Shown here: positions 50,071-63,272 of the stretch, piece by piece
How the letters are laid out: each line of letters opens with the position of its first letter
Numbering within the stretch: the stretch's first letter is position 1
Translations under genes and position numbers: made by a program
The notes under the pieces: generated by a model
Databases searched by the model: none
Seen by the model: the letters and a program-made list of their open reading frames with translations, nothing else
Told to the model about the DNA's origin: nothing
Origin: Larimichthys crocea
Lineage: Eukaryota; Chordata; Actinopteri; Sciaenidae
NCBI RefSeq assembly: GCF_000972845.2
Contig: NC_040013.1
Coordinates: 5,508,642 to 5,572,641 of the forward strand
Length of the DNA: 64,000 nucleotides
Direction: 5' to 3'

Positions 50071-53000
50071 CTATTCACTATTCACTCAGATTTTAAAAGA
50101 CCTTTTTATGTGGTAGACATTTTACAAGCAGGTAAAGCAGAGGTGTAATTAATAGCATTAACAGTGGCACCATTCAATCAAAGTGACCTAGAAAAGCCAC
50201 GCTGCTGCTAAACAGTGTATAGCAAGTGTACAGCAGCAATTATGAATTATATAATGTTAAGAAATTAGTTACAGCTGTGATTTTGTGCTGTGGCATCAAG
50301 ATATCTGCCTTGAAAACTATCCTTTAAATGACATGGACACACATTCATGTCCACGTACACCCCCAAGACAAAGAAACTTAATTTTTTCCCCCTTTTTTAT
50401 TTCATCTTGTTTTAAAATAACGTGTTCTTTAGTACCTTTATGAACCTTTTCAGCACAGCTTGCAGTATCAGACTCGGGCAGTGTGCGATAGCAGAAACAT
50501 GCTGCTCATTCCCTTTTATTTACAGGCTACTAGCTGCAGGTGCTTCTGTGTGCAATGTAGCCTGTGATGTCTCCTCTCACCTGTGGGTTCACCGTCCAGA
50601 GGCTGGCATGAGGCAATCACCTTTAGGCTCTGCATGGGTATGAGTGTTTGGTGCGCGTAAATGTGTTTGTGTATTTTTCTGTGAGCGTCTCAGTTTGTGT
50701 GTGTGTGTGTGCAGTGGCTCAGCTGCTTCCCAGAGGGAGGGAGGGGGGGCTTACTGGAAAAAGATAGAGGGGGGAAAGAGAGAGAGAGAGAGAGACAGAC
50801 TGAAGGAGTGAGGAGATTACCCTCACACGGTTGACTGGTCACTGAAGCGCTCGTGCTCCGCTCAGCTAGGCTCCACTAGCCTCAGGAGGACCTGACACAG
50901 ATAAGATACACACTGCAATCATGTCCTGCTCACGGGCTTACTGCTTGGTGCACTCCCTCTCTCTTTCTCTCTCTATGTCTATCTTTCTATATCTCGCTCA
51001 CACACACACACACACATGGACATACCACATGCACCTTTAAAGAAAAAAATCTTTTCCTCTCCCTTTTTTTTTTTGTTCTCATTTTCTCCTTCCCCTCCCT
51101 CATGTGCGAAGCTGATTGTAAATATAGAGTGGACTTTATCCCTTATCTTGAACACATTGATCTGTAAAATTTGAATTATACTGAAATAAAAAGTCCTTTT
51201 TAGTCTTATTTATGGACCAGTTCCCCCCAAGGCACTTCATATTAACCAGCAGTGAAATCTGTTTTCATCCAAGACTGGGGTCAAACAGTAACCTATTTAC
51301 TGTTTTTTTTCATTGTTATTCTCGATTTACTGGAGCACTGGCTGATTATAGTTATTCCTTATGGAATTAAGATACAATTATGAATAATTTAGGGCTGTAT
51401 GACTCATGTCGAATGCATGACACACAATGAGGTCTTCATCTGGTAACCTCCCCCCTCCAACACAGTGGTACAAAAAGGTTATGACAAGTTTGATTGCATG
51501 TCTGTTTTCATCAGTTTTATGAGCACTGTAGTATTTTTTTTCTCTTTTGGAGGTCTTATCGATGAGTCCACTGAGTATATAAAACTGAGCATACATGATC
51601 CTCTGTTTCTTCATCCCTCCTGCCACACAGCCATCTTCCTACACCACAGTGTCTCTTTATCCTTCTCATCAATAGTGCTGAGACAGCCGTTCCACCCTCT
51701 GCTGCTTTCCCTGAAGGCATGACTCATGCACATACATGTGCACGCACACACACACGCACACACACAGTGAGTCATGCACATGTGTGTTTTTTAGTAATGG
51801 TTTTCTGGCAAGTATAGAACTCCTGGCGAATGGCTAGTATCAGCGCACATATCCATTTCTCATCCTTCAGGCCTCACAGCCATTTCCAGCTACTGATTTT
51901 AACGTACACTATCTCTCTGTTTGTCTTTTTTGTATTTATCCGTCTCGTCTTTCTCTCCCCATCGCTGTCTCGGCGACTGTCTCTTCTTCTTCGTATCATT
52001 AAGCAAGTGCCAAGGTTCTCTGCTCCTTGTAATGTTAAATAAGAAACACACTTTGTCGTAGTGTGAATACGGTTAAAAAAAAAAAAAAACAGTCCAAGTT
52101 TTCTGACTTAGCTCCAGATAGCACACATAGCTCTGCAGCATCTTCCCAAGCCCCGGCACTCCTCTCTCAGTCCCAGTCACGGCACTGCGCTGATCCCTCG
52201 GATAGTCATAACATAGCATAATGTAATTGGACTAAAGGGAGCACTGGGAATTATATCAATGCTCTGGAAAGAAAAAAAAAGTGTGACTGTTGTTCTAGGG
52301 AGGCTATTGAGCTTGTGATGCAGCAGGGTTGTCCTCAGGTATCAGGGGGGGTTACAGCCGCTGAGGAGAATGGGTGAGAGAGACAGAGGGAGGAAGGGGA
52401 AGAGAAAAAAGTTTGAATGTGTCTGTGTTCTTTTCTTCTCGCCGTCTGTGAAGGATGAAAAGCGTCACGCTGTAAAAGATGCTTTTGACTTTTCCGCTTC
52501 ATTTTTCTTCCCATCTCACTGTCTTTTTTTTTTTTTTTCTTACCCCCGTTGTTCAGCAAAGACGCTGGTAGGAACTGCATTTTAATCATGTTTTGCTAAT
52601 AGAGGGAGGAATGACAACAAAAAAGGAGGGTGAAAGAGGCATGGAGGGGTATTGTCTCTCTATGCAAAATACACAGCATTGTTTGTTTGTTTGTTTTTCC
52701 TCTTCGCCACACACACACACACATACATCAGGTGGATCATCTCTCACTATCTCTATTCCCCCCAGATACATATATCTTGCTTTGTCTTTTGCTTTCTCTC
52801 ATTGCCCCTGCATTCCCCGACTCTCCACCATTCTCTTAACACTTTTATTTTAACTCTGGTCTTTTTTTTTATTTCAAAGACATTTTGTTTTTTGTTTTTT
52901 GCACTGTGGGTCTTGATATGTGGGTCAGTATATTAATATTAATACCAATATTAACTCAACTGCTAGTCTGAAGTCTAAACAGAGGTGAGTACTGGAAAAA

Positions 53001-53211
53001 GAAAATCAATTATGACTCTTTTCTGCATTGCAAGGCTGAAAGCAACAGCCTTATTATATTGGCCAGGTTAGAAGACCCCAGCTGTAAAACATCCACATGT
53101 TTTCTTTAACCCTTCACCTTAATTTCTCTGGGTTGTAAAGAGAAAATCTGACTGTAATCTATCCACAAGGACCCTAAACCAGGCCCCTGGGAGGACAGCC
53201 GTGATAAAAAC

Positions 53212-53229
53212 CATATCCTCGAGGATATG
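53212..53229. repeat. perfect 18-bp palindrome
   Basis: CATATCCTCGAGGATATG is its own reverse complement. It sits in unique-looking intronic sequence and has no assigned function. Confidence 0.9.
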
Positions 53230-55264
53230 TTGGCTTCCTGGCACTTTGAGTGGATACGGGCGATGGTGGTAAGTGGGCATGTGTGTGGCTCTGGCACTGA
53301 CTCCTGATAGTGTGTGTCGCCGTCTTCTGGTTCCCTATTTAGCTCATCGTCTGTCCGGCGGCCTCTGTCTGCTGTCCTGTCGGGGTTTGTGTACAGTACC
53401 TGTCCTCTGTCCGCGTCTCAATCAGCACCCACGCACTTGCACGTTCAGCCCACAAACCCCAACCCCACCCCGAGGCCTCCGCCTCCGCCTGCTCTTTAAG
53501 GTGATGGGCGAGCTATCGGGGCTCCAGCATGGAAGGCTGCTCCCGTCTTTTCATGTGACTTCCCTGTAGCACTGTAGACCTCTCACACTGCAAGGTGACA
53601 GCTATAGATTGAGAGTGTGTTAACTAGGTTTAGCCGGAGGGACTTGTGGCTCTGGGGTACTAAAAGGTGACATTGGGAGTGACTCCAGTGTATACGTACT
53701 GTTTTGGGAATAATCTATGCAATTGGGGGGGGGGGGTCTCGAGGAATAAAACACCCTCACAGGCTGCTTTATTTATTTATTTCCTAAAAATAGACATTTC
53801 AGTAATACACTAATTACACTCCTCTCACAAATAATGATTGTTTATACACCTTATGACCCTTAAGTCGCTGATAATAAGCACCTAACAAGCAAACAAATGT
53901 TCTACTGAGTTTCAGAGTCCTGCGTATGTATATGTGTGTGCATTTATGTGTGTGATTGTTGGTGATGGGGTGATTTGAATGCGCCTGTGAGCCCTTTTTC
54001 TTAAAAGTTTCTACAGAGACAGCAAAATCCATTTCATATCGTTGGAGCGAATCCCATTGCTCATTATGCCTAATGCTGCAATGTCTACTCCCCCAACTGT
54101 TATTGTTCTGAATCACATACACACAAGCGGCTGAACCAACTGAACTTTCTGACTGATGAACTATGCATCAAAGGGATCGCGATCAGCACTCGTTGCACTG
54201 TAGGTGAGGAATTCTTGTGTGTTCTCATCCACCCAAAGTAACTCTCTTCGAGACTCACACCAAATAGGATGTTGAAGATGGCACACGCGCGCTCAGCCCC
54301 TCCCGGTCTCTCATTGGACAGAATGTGGAGCACAACACTTGACAGCAGTGTCGTCTGAATTTGAAAGTCAGACATGTTAGAAGGCAGCCGCCACCTTTTC
54401 TTTTAACAAGAGTCATAAATCTGTAATGAGCACAGAGAGGATGCATATTTTATTTACTTTTTTGAAGACGTGATCCCTTCACTTCATAGCGATGCACTCT
54501 CGCTCTGTCGTTTTTTTTTTCTCCCTTCCAAAACAAAGTTTAAAACAGTGGATGTTACAGCTGTTCCTATCGCCTGTGTCTCTCTGAACATGAATATGTA
54601 ATTAAAGGTACGCCAAAGTTAAAGTTTTACAGACCTAGCCGATAAATCAAATATAATTTCACCTGGAAATATATGTTGATATATAATGAATGGAATAAAA
54701 TCTAATTTCTGCATAGTAAAAAAAATCTTAATTAGTTAAATAGAATTAACTCTTGTGGATGCATACTCTGCCTTACAGAATTAAAAATACAAAAATGAGA
54801 AATACATTTCTTTTCTAACTTAATTACCAGATTTTTGTCCCTCATCTAAACTATTTATCAATTAATTTCATCCTTGAGTATGGCCAAAACAAATGAACCC
54901 AGTGTTTCAGGGGTTTCGATTGTGCAGTAGCACATGTTTTAAGCCAACCCAGGCCGGCAGACTGAAGACAGACAAACAGAGAGACTGACAGACAGACAGA
55001 TGGGGGGGTGGGGATGGGCTGGAGCAGTTAAACCAGGCCAACAGAGGACAAGAGTAATGTTGTCCCATTCATCACGCACTGCCAGGCTGGATCCTGGGAA
55101 GGACAGGGGAAGGAGAGCGCAGGAGCAGGGGAGCAGAGGTGAGGCAAAGTGGGGGAGAACCGGGCAGGCTGGGGGTGCAGGGTGGGCGGGGGTCGGGTGG
55201 CGTTCAGCGGGAGGCGAGGAAGGGGAAGTGATCAAGCGCAGAAGTTGTGGGGTTGGTAGTCATT

Positions 55265-55266
<2 letters not shown>

Positions 55267-55318
<52 letters not shown>
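55267..55318 (+). repeat. (TG)26 microsatellite
   Basis: This is an uninterrupted run of about 26 TG units, the longest pure dinucleotide in the window. Confidence 0.98.
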
Positions 55319-55319
<1 letters not shown>

Positions 55320-58300
55320 CCGACCTTGAGTCTGATGGAGTGGCTGGTGTGGTGGAGGTGATGAGAGGCCCCAGGGGGAGATGGGTAAAGATGATCAGTG
55401 GCAAACAACCTCCTGCCACCCAGACACATTAGAGACATGCACACTCATAACACCAGAAACCTTTCTCTTTAGGATAGGAAGCAGAGGTCAAACTGAAAAT
55501 AAGTCACCACCACCTCTTCCTTTTTATTCTCTCTTTCCCTCTATCCCTCTCTTTTACATACGTGTATATTTATCCTCGCTATGGGACTAGGCTGGGTGAA
55601 GAGACTAATTAGTACTAGAGAGCATTGTGTCTGCCTGGTCCACCTTCAGCTGACAGTCTTAACTGGAGTTTGACTTTGGTTTTGTGGGAGCAACCCTCAA
55701 CACACACAGATATTCTCAAAGAAAACCGTGTGTACATACCGTACACACAGACATACATGTATACACACTCACATTCATCCATTTGGGGCCTATGGGAGTG
55801 GGACTCCCCTTCACATCTTAACGTGGCCTTTGTGTATGCGAGCGGCTTGATGAGGGCCAGGAGGACGTGCGGTGCATCTCAACACCCTAGTTAAACAGAT
55901 ATTTATGTGTTTATGATAAAAAGAGAGGGAGGGAAATAGAGATGTATTCCCCACATTCGCTCATGGATTAGTTGTTGTATGGGATAAATTATTTATTAAA
56001 ACCGCAGCTTGGAGGAAAAAAAAAGAAGAGAGGAACATCTGCTTCTTTCATGTGGCCCTGGCGAGGTGCCAGGTTGCATGGTGGTATCTGAGGCCGGTCG
56101 CAGGGCCTTTGTCTCGTCTTGTTGTCATTTCCTGACAGAGGGGAGATGTTCTTCTAGGCCACTGGGTTCCCAAGTTTTTTTTCTTCGTTCCTCAGGGGCC
56201 TCTCTTAACTCCCAGTGGGTAAAATCTGTGACTCATTGCTTCCCAGTGGAGTTAGTAATACTTGGAATAGACACCGATGAAACATTTTAGTTTTAATCTT
56301 AAGGGCAGTTTTTGGCTTACATACGTGCCTCTGTTTTTAGGAGATGAGCTAGTTAAATGGTCAAAATATGAGAAATATAGATTAAAAAGTTGCAAAGTAC
56401 CTCAATGCTGCTTTTGACTGACTGTAACACATGTTAGGAATGTGTAGGAAACTTTTCGATTTCTGACCATGACTTTTAGAGAAAAGTGAAAAATGAAAAA
56501 CTAGTTTATGAAAATGTGCAATTGGCTCATGGTGCTGATTAACAAAAATACAAAAAATGCAAATTTTAGCAGGCTTTTGCAAGCATTGTGCAATGTACCT
56601 ACTATAAATATTTCTGCTTGCTTCATTTCAGAGACAGGCCATCCGAACAGTGAACTGTTTTGACTCGGAATTGTTACTCAAGTAGAACCAAACAATATTA
56701 CCAGACTGAACTGAATGCCTCCAGTGAATGCAAATGAACCGACGAAAGCCTCCTCTCCTACAGTGCTGCAGTTTCATTAATCACCAAATTATTTTTAGAT
56801 TTTTTTAAAAATTCCAGTAAGTCAAAAAAATTCAGCACAGCCAAACAGCATGTTTACGAGAACAAAATCAACACATGACGCTTTAAGTATACAGTGGGAT
56901 GTTAATTGTATGCACTATTTATTATTCTGTCATTCCTAATTCTAGTACAGGCTTTGGAAATTGAATTTGTGTCACCCCTAAAGCATTCCTCAACTTGTTC
57001 AACTTTTCAATGTTGTGTTTTTTTTTCTTTCCCTCCTCTCTTTTTCCTGGGGTGGAAATGGGAGGGATTCCGACTCCCCCTCTGCAGTTACAAAATCAAC
57101 AAGAACGCTTTCAGATGCCCTCTGGGAGCCACATATTAGCATCCTGTCACGTTTTATATGACATTTCAATTTTTACTGTGCTGCCAGAGTGAGAGAGGCA
57201 AAAAGAAAAAAAAAACAACAAAGAAAAACAGGTGCAATTTTAGCACGGCAGCAATGAGCAGCAGCCACTTGTGGTTCAGACTCATTTTGTGGTGTGATGG
57301 GATATATGCTGCTACATTATAACGGTTAGGTTTATCATTTTTATGGCGTAACTCAGCAGGGAGAACAATGTGATCGGAGGTTAAAACAGTCTCAAATGGC
57401 TCTCTCTATTTCCACCCAGTAGATATAGGACAGATATTTGAGTCCATCGTAATAGGCTAAGTCCTCAGTGACCTCTCTCTTGTTTAGCTCTAGGCCTTGG
57501 GTCAGTGAAGAACAAACTGTCTTTGCAAAGTTTACAACTGCTCACTTTGCACTTTTGCATTTAGATGTACTCCGCCATGATGCTATTCCTCTGAAAGAGA
57601 AATGGAGCAGTCAAGTATACAGAGGCATGGTTCCTTTGTTAAATATTTAATCAAGTGTTTCAAGGAGTTTACCACATTTGTTTACCACAATTTACCAGCG
57701 AGTGCAATGTGGTTAGCCTAACGTGGGCGCTTCCATGTATGTGTGTGAGCGAGTGTGTGTCCCTTGGCTCTCTCTGGTGTCACTGAGGGTTGTTTCTCCT
57801 TAACTCACGCAAGCAGCTCACATCACTTTAACGAGCCTTCCCGCCTCTTTCTTTCTTCCCGTGATGGGGAGCGCTCCCATGATGCAGCCTGAGCCCCACA
57901 CTTGCACACAGGGTGGCTCAATGCTGAACTGATGGGTGCTCGAGCTGAGATTTCACATGACGCTCCACGCATTCCAAACAATGATGCAAACTTTGGACAT
58001 AACCTCAAAAGATGCGTTTATTGCCTTTTAAACGGCATACATGCAATTAAAACAACTCCCTGCCAACAAAGACTCACAAAATATTTCTGCTCCCGACCTG
58101 ATGAGAGTTAATTGATGTCAAAGAGTTTCTTTTGCACCTCTGAAACATTTCATTCATGGGGATAAACAGATCTTCTCAATACACAGTAATATGCAGTCCC
58201 TCTGACTTTACCCTGAACTCCTTTTCGTAACAATAAATTATGAAACAAATTATTTTTATAACGATAAATAGATCACCGCACAGGAGAAGACAAAGAGAAT

Positions 58301-59647
58301 GAATATTAATGACAGAGGAATGTAGAAAGGTTTTAAGATTCCTTTGTATTTATATTAAATAAACACTCTGGAGTATGCATTCCACAAATTACTGGTGTTT
58401 TGTATTAGCAGAGCACTGATGGTCATGGGCATTCAAAAAATTAATTAAAACCATATGCACTCTCTTCTCTTATATATTCTGGCAACCCTCTACTGGGGAT
58501 CCTAATTTATATTCAGCCTTTTGATATTCTTGCATATAATTTGTTTTCATTTATTATTACTGTACATTTTGTATCCTTCGAATGAAGCCTTTGGTTTGTG
58601 TCAAAGTGAGTATTCGATATTTAAGATGAATCGTTGCATAAAGTTGTATCTGTGCTGTATTTCATATACAGACAAACATGGTGGTGGTGACAGTAAGTGG
58701 TGACAGAAAAGTATCCATGTCACATCTAAATTGAGGCCTGTCTTATAGTAGATGGAAAAAAAAATCCTGTCATCCATCTGCAATTGGAATTTATAACACG
58801 CAGACAGAGCTGGCAGATACTGTAACATGTCAGCATAACACATTGCAGATTAACCTACAGTTGCCGTCTATTAGAATGCATGGTGCTGAAGTCATTAGGC
58901 AGGCTTATTACACTTATTTGTCTGAATGATTCAAGCCGTGCAGCGTCATCCTTCAGAGCGCTGTTGTCAGAGGTGCTGGGATTTGTAGCATACTTTGAGC
59001 ATTAACATGACTTGCAACTGTAGCCAAGTCAAAGCGAGAGGCCTCACAGATTTCATTTTATTAGCCATGCCTTCAGGTCTCCAAACAAACCCACTTAGTC
59101 TCCCTGACAGACACAGGAAGAGACAGATGGAAATACTGGCCCTGAGTCTCCTGTAAAGACCCTGCTCCTCCTCCTGAGCGAGGCTAGAAGCTGCTCAGGA
59201 ACTGGAAAACCATGCTCTCATCACATATCACATATGTGAGCTAGTGTCAGGCACGCACGCATACTCCTCACAAAAGCAGCGTTACGAAACTCTTTTATTA
59301 ACTTATTATGCTGGTGATGAATCTAGTCTCGAGGACGTGTGAACGCGTCTTAGAAAAAGCTCCCCTCCCAATTCAAATGTTTCACCATTTTGTTAAATAT
59401 CCACAAAGCTCCCTTTAACCTTGACTGTGATGTGCGAATGCCATGTCTCCCTCCTCGTCTTTCTGTATCGTTTCCCTCTCTATCACTGATGACATTTCAG
59501 TCTGAAACAAACTTGCTCAATAGGGAAAGAAACTGCTTTTAGAAGTCAAGGTCCCTCATCGTCTAATCTGTGTCGGGATATAATATCGTTTGCAGAGTCA
59601 CACAGCAAGACCAGGTGTGCAGATCAACCTTATCTAATAGCTGAAGG

Positions 59648-59670
<23 letters not shown>
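59648..59670 (+). repeat. (TG)n microsatellite
   Basis: This is about 11 TG units, continuing as an interrupted TG-rich stretch to about 59688. Confidence 0.94.
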
Positions 59671-59678
<8 letters not shown>

Positions 59679-61469
59679 TGTTTGTGTGCATATTAGGTTC
59701 CATTATAAGAACAGGTTGCCTGGCTCCATATGTGCGCAGTGTGCGGGGAAGCTGGGAAAACAAGGTTCTCCGTGGCCCTCTGTGTTATTGCTACCTCCCG
59801 CCTCCCCAAGCCGTGTTTGAAGACAGGAAATACGAGTCAGACCGCAGTCCGAGGGGCATGTGGCAATGGTTTATACTCCGATGACCTCTGACCTATCCTC
59901 TACACCCCCGCCCGCTCTCTCACACCACTCCCCTGGCCCTCAAACACTCTCCCCTGAGTGTGGGCCCAAAAATAAAAACGGCCTGACCCGGCCCAGCCCG
60001 GCTCGGCTCAGCCTAACCCAGCGCAGCACAATAGACCCTGCATTCTGAGATTTGTTTGAGCGAGCAATGAAAAACAGATGGACTCTGAGGAAAGGACTGA
60101 GAAGAGGAGAGAGAGAGGACGAAAGAAAGGGAGTCTTGTAAAATATTTGCGAAGAAAAATAACCCAGGGACGCTGTCTAATTATATCTATTTGTCTTGTG
60201 TGGTTTTGCTGGGGAGGCCATGTGGTCTCCCCTGGCTGCTCCATGGTTCATTTTTCACATTATCTGATCCTGGATGGAGAGTTAAAAAGAGGGTGGGTTT
60301 CAGGGCAGTGGGGTGGTGGGTGGGTGTTTTGGGTCTCAGTGGGAGGGTTGTGCTGAGGTGGGGGGGCTGGCCTCAAGGAGTGAAATGTGGTAAAGGCCTC
60401 TGGGGTCCTGGAGGCTTCACGTCTTTGACTGCTTCACTGTCTTCTCCGAGAATAATGATAAGGATTACTTCTCTAATCGAGCAGAGTCGATCCATCTTCA
60501 TCAATAACACAGCCATTGCTATATCATGCCTTTTCTCTAACAAAAGAAATATTTAGGGGCCATGTAGGCCACAATCTTTTGGTTTCTCTTCAAACTTTTC
60601 ATGTCCATTTTGCAGTTAATTAACTTGAGTTCTTCAAACAGCTGTGTAATATCCTTATTTTTTCCCCCAGCTTTTATGAAATCCAGATTCTTTCTAATCT
60701 GAACTCTAAAGCTTTCTGGCATCTTTAATTCACTTATCGGCAAGTGTTCATTTGTTTAACTAATACTCTCAACAATAGAGGAAACGAGCACATCAATCCA
60801 TCCAAACGAAAATAATTGTCACTTTATCAGCAGTTATCAGTAACGTTCTGGAACTGGATGATCTTTAATAAAAGTCTCTTTCTCTGCCAGTTTGCTCAAA
60901 TTCCCCTTATTGAGTTCCCTAACCGACCACCCATGACTGTACCACTGGACACTTGTTGATAACAGATAGTCCTCCTGTTCCTGTTTTGGCCTCCCCCTTT
61001 TTTTTTTTGTCTCCGACGCATGCCCACCAATCACATCCAGCCACAACCAAGTCCGCGTGTTGATGTCCTCACTCAGCCCACGGCTCTCGATCACTCTCTG
61101 TCACCTCATTCTGTCCAGATCCATCCTGTCCCTGCCTTGTCAGTCAGTCAGCAGGCAGCTCGTTGACTGTTGCATGACTTCTTAAATTCTTCACTTTGTT
61201 TCAGTGAGTGAGTGAGGGGTGGTGGGTGGGGGGGACCAATAGATTTGATTGCCTGCCTAGTTTTGTGGTTTCCCCCCCCCCTCTTCCACTCCTCACAATA
61301 TTCTCAAGTTCTCAACCATCAAAAGTTGAAAAGGAAGCGCTCTCCATGGTGGGTGACGCTGTTAATAAGGATGATAATGATGTCACGGCTGGTGACATCA
61401 TCACACTGTGCCAGCCAGCAGAACAAAAGAGGGCTCTGCCCGGTCTTCCTAGCTGTCTTGGCAGCAGCA

Positions 61470-61504
61470 GAGAGAAAGAGAGAGAGAGAGAGAGAAAGAA
61501 AGAG
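61470..61504 (+). repeat. (GA)n microsatellite
   Basis: This is an imperfect GA/AGAA run about 370 bases before the exon at 61874. Confidence 0.9.
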
Positions 61505-61873
61505 CGCCTAAAGATTGATGTATCCATTTGGCTTTCAGTTTAATTCTGCCTCTTTATTCACATATTCAAATTTTCCTGTGTGAGCTTTTGTAAGGAGGAA
61601 AACATTTTGATTTGTTCTGCCGACTTTATATCTCTATTACTCTCTGGAATGAAAGCACTCCGTCAGTTCATGCAGGATATCCGGTGATTTGGCTCCCCCA
61701 CTCCAAATCTTTGACGCTATTTAAAATGTATTGTTTTCACAAAGATGCCTGTGTGCCCAGCCTCTGTCTTCTCTCTGCTCCCCTCTCTCTTCTCTGTCTC
61801 TCTCCATTTCTTTCTCCACCCTCACCCTCATTTTCTTTCTCCCTCGCCTACGTCTCTATCTGTCCTCTCGCAG

Positions 61874-61983
61874 GACTCGGAGAGAAAGGGCTTCATGAAC
61901 AAGCTTTATGCCATTCAGGACGTGTGCATCAGCGTGCAGAATGCGCTGGATGAAGTGGCCTCCTATGGCGAGAGGATAAAGAA
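61874..61983 (+). CDS. mctp1: mctp1 exon, linker before second membrane segment
   Basis: The exon encodes DSERKGFMNKLYAIQDVCIS, then VQNALDEVASYGERIK and two bases of asparagine. Human MCTP1 has DSEKKGFINKIYAIQEVCVS and VQNILDEVASFGERIK, while MCTP2 has GLIERIYMVQDIVSTVQ, so this exon discriminates between the paralogs. The acceptor is TCTCGCAG and the donor AA/GTGAGT. It is intact. Confidence 0.96.
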
Positions 61984-62746
61984 GTGAGTCGTAAGCCCGC
62001 TCCTCGGCACCCGGCCCGCTCTGCTCTGCACGTCGCAATGTGTTTTTTTTTTTTGCAATGCCAGGTTGCCCCGTTTCCCCTTGTCAGCCTAACTGAATAT
62101 AACTCGGAGCAGCTCTCAGGAAACACTGCCAGCGTGACACCCAACCCTGAGAGGCAAACACACAGGCTGTCTGTCTTTATGTCCATCACTTCTAACTTAA
62201 CACTGCATTACCTCTTCAATGAATCATCTACGTACTAGATTAGACATGCACATGCACATGCACAAAACCATTTATTTGCTGTACCCTCCTGCATACACAG
62301 GTACATACACTTTCTTATAGCAGAGGGGGAAGGCAGGGCATTTTGTTTTGATTAAAAGCTGCAGTAAAAAAAGAGTCAGGCCACAGTTCCTCCTTCAGTT
62401 ACAGCTAAAAAACATTTTAAATCAAACCGAAACATCTTTGACCTTTTTGTTTCTGTAAGGTGGAGAGCATTTTACTCATTATGTAGTGTGAATTGTATTG
62501 AGTCATAGCCCACTTTCACCTTGCAATGCTGACCTGTGAGACTTTGGGGGAAGTTATTTCCTTCTGCACAGTTCCAGCGAGTGTGATGAATTTGTAGTTC
62601 AGGGGCATCCAGATCAGCTTGTTTGGGTTGAAAAATATTAAAATGCCCTCGCTGACTCTCTTTATTCTTTCTCTGCATGTTTGGTTGCCACGTCTCCTAA
62701 TGTTTACGGTCCCCTTTTTCCTCTCTCACTCTCTCTCTCTTTGCAG
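61984..62746 (+). other. intron between linker and second membrane exon
   Basis: This is non-coding sequence with a T run at 62043-62054 and a CT-rich acceptor tract. No gene is seen. Confidence 0.6.
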
Positions 62747-62856
62747 CACATTTAACTGGACCGTGCCTTTCTTAAGCTGGCTAGCCATTGTGGCTCTCGG
62801 ATTGGCCACTACCATCATCTATTTCATCCCCCTAAGATACATTGTGCTCGCCTGGG
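62747..62856 (+). CDS. mctp1: mctp1 exon, second membrane segment
   Basis: The first base completes asparagine. The exon then encodes [20 protein letters not shown], then [16 protein letters not shown] plus one base. The stretch from VPFLSW to LRYIV is the second hydrophobic segment. Human reads [17 protein letters not shown] at the same place. The acceptor is CTTTGCAG and the donor TGGG/GTAAGC. Confidence 0.96.
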
Positions 62857-63174
62857 GTAAGCTAATGTCTAAAATGTTACATGTGAGTGTATTATTAAAG
62901 GTCTGGTGTGTCCAGTAAGGAGAAGTTGAGGTGAAGGGGTTGCTATCAGCAACTAAATCCTACATACTGTCCTTTTGAATGTAAATACAGTACTTAAATT
63001 GCAGAGTAATGTAATTTCTATGTTCCATGCTGTTTATTATGTATTTATGTGCACAGGTAAAGTTGGCATTACATTCTTAGTGAAGCTTTAACAACTTGTA
63101 AGACACACAGGTCTGATGTCCACCTTTCATTCCCAACTCTTCCCAACCTGGCCCCACCGTTTTTCTCTCTACAG
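62857..63174 (+). other. short intron before the C-terminal exon
   Basis: This is 318 bp of non-coding sequence ending in TTTTTCTCTCTACAG. Confidence 0.65.
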
Positions 63175-63272
63175 GGGTGAATAAATTCACCAAGAAGCTG
63201 CGAGACCCTTACACCATTGATAACAACGAGCTGCTAGACTTTCTGTCCAGAGTGCCCTCAGATGTACAAGTG
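63175..63272 (+). CDS. mctp1: mctp1 penultimate coding exon
   Basis: Two bases complete glycine. The exon then encodes [20 protein letters not shown] and [12 protein letters not shown]. This cytoplasmic tail motif is nearly invariant in MCTP1 and MCTP2. The donor used here is CAAGTG/GTGGGT, fitting human VQVVQYQELK with the remainder on a last exon to the right of the window. A donor one codon earlier (CAA/GTGGTG) cannot be excluded. Confidence 0.93.

Larger units (their letters stand above)
46690..61873 (+). other. 15.2-kb intron, the longest visible
   Basis: This contains the SINE at 49901-50070, a 21-bp tandem repeat at 48587-48628, a perfect 18-bp palindrome at 53212-53229, TG runs at 55267-55318 and 59648-59670, a GA run at 61470-61504 and a candidate conserved block at about 57840-58110. 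Two weak antisense frames at 60537-61094 are discussed under findings. No gene is confirmed. Confidence 0.55.
4610..63272 (+). other. mctp1: mctp1 gene locus, internal part (16 exons visible)
   Basis: MCTP proteins have three C2 domains followed by two membrane segments and sit in the endoplasmic reticulum and related membranes. The C2 domains sense calcium, and in flies and mammals the family has been linked to synaptic function. In this window the C2A, C2B, C2C and both membrane segments can be read in order on the + strand, with matching intron phases at the intact junctions. The start codon, the variable N-terminus and the first part of C2A lie to the left, probably beyond the scaffold gap, and the last coding exon lies to the right. 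MCTP1 is chosen over MCTP2 because the linkers TMLLRRNWKRSSK and GFMNKLYAIQDVCISVQNAL match MCTP1 and not MCTP2. The family call is secure; the a or b paralog is not decided. Confidence 0.95.

Noticed and set aside
51720..51780. Near-repeat of TGACTCATGCACAT and TGAGTCATGCACAT flanking a CA run
   Set aside because: It is short and close to a simple repeat; chance or slippage explains it, though each half resembles an AP-1 site.
4610..63272. The gene as MCTP2
   Set aside because: The linkers around 7704-7742 and 61874-61983 and the second membrane segment fit MCTP1 much better than MCTP2.
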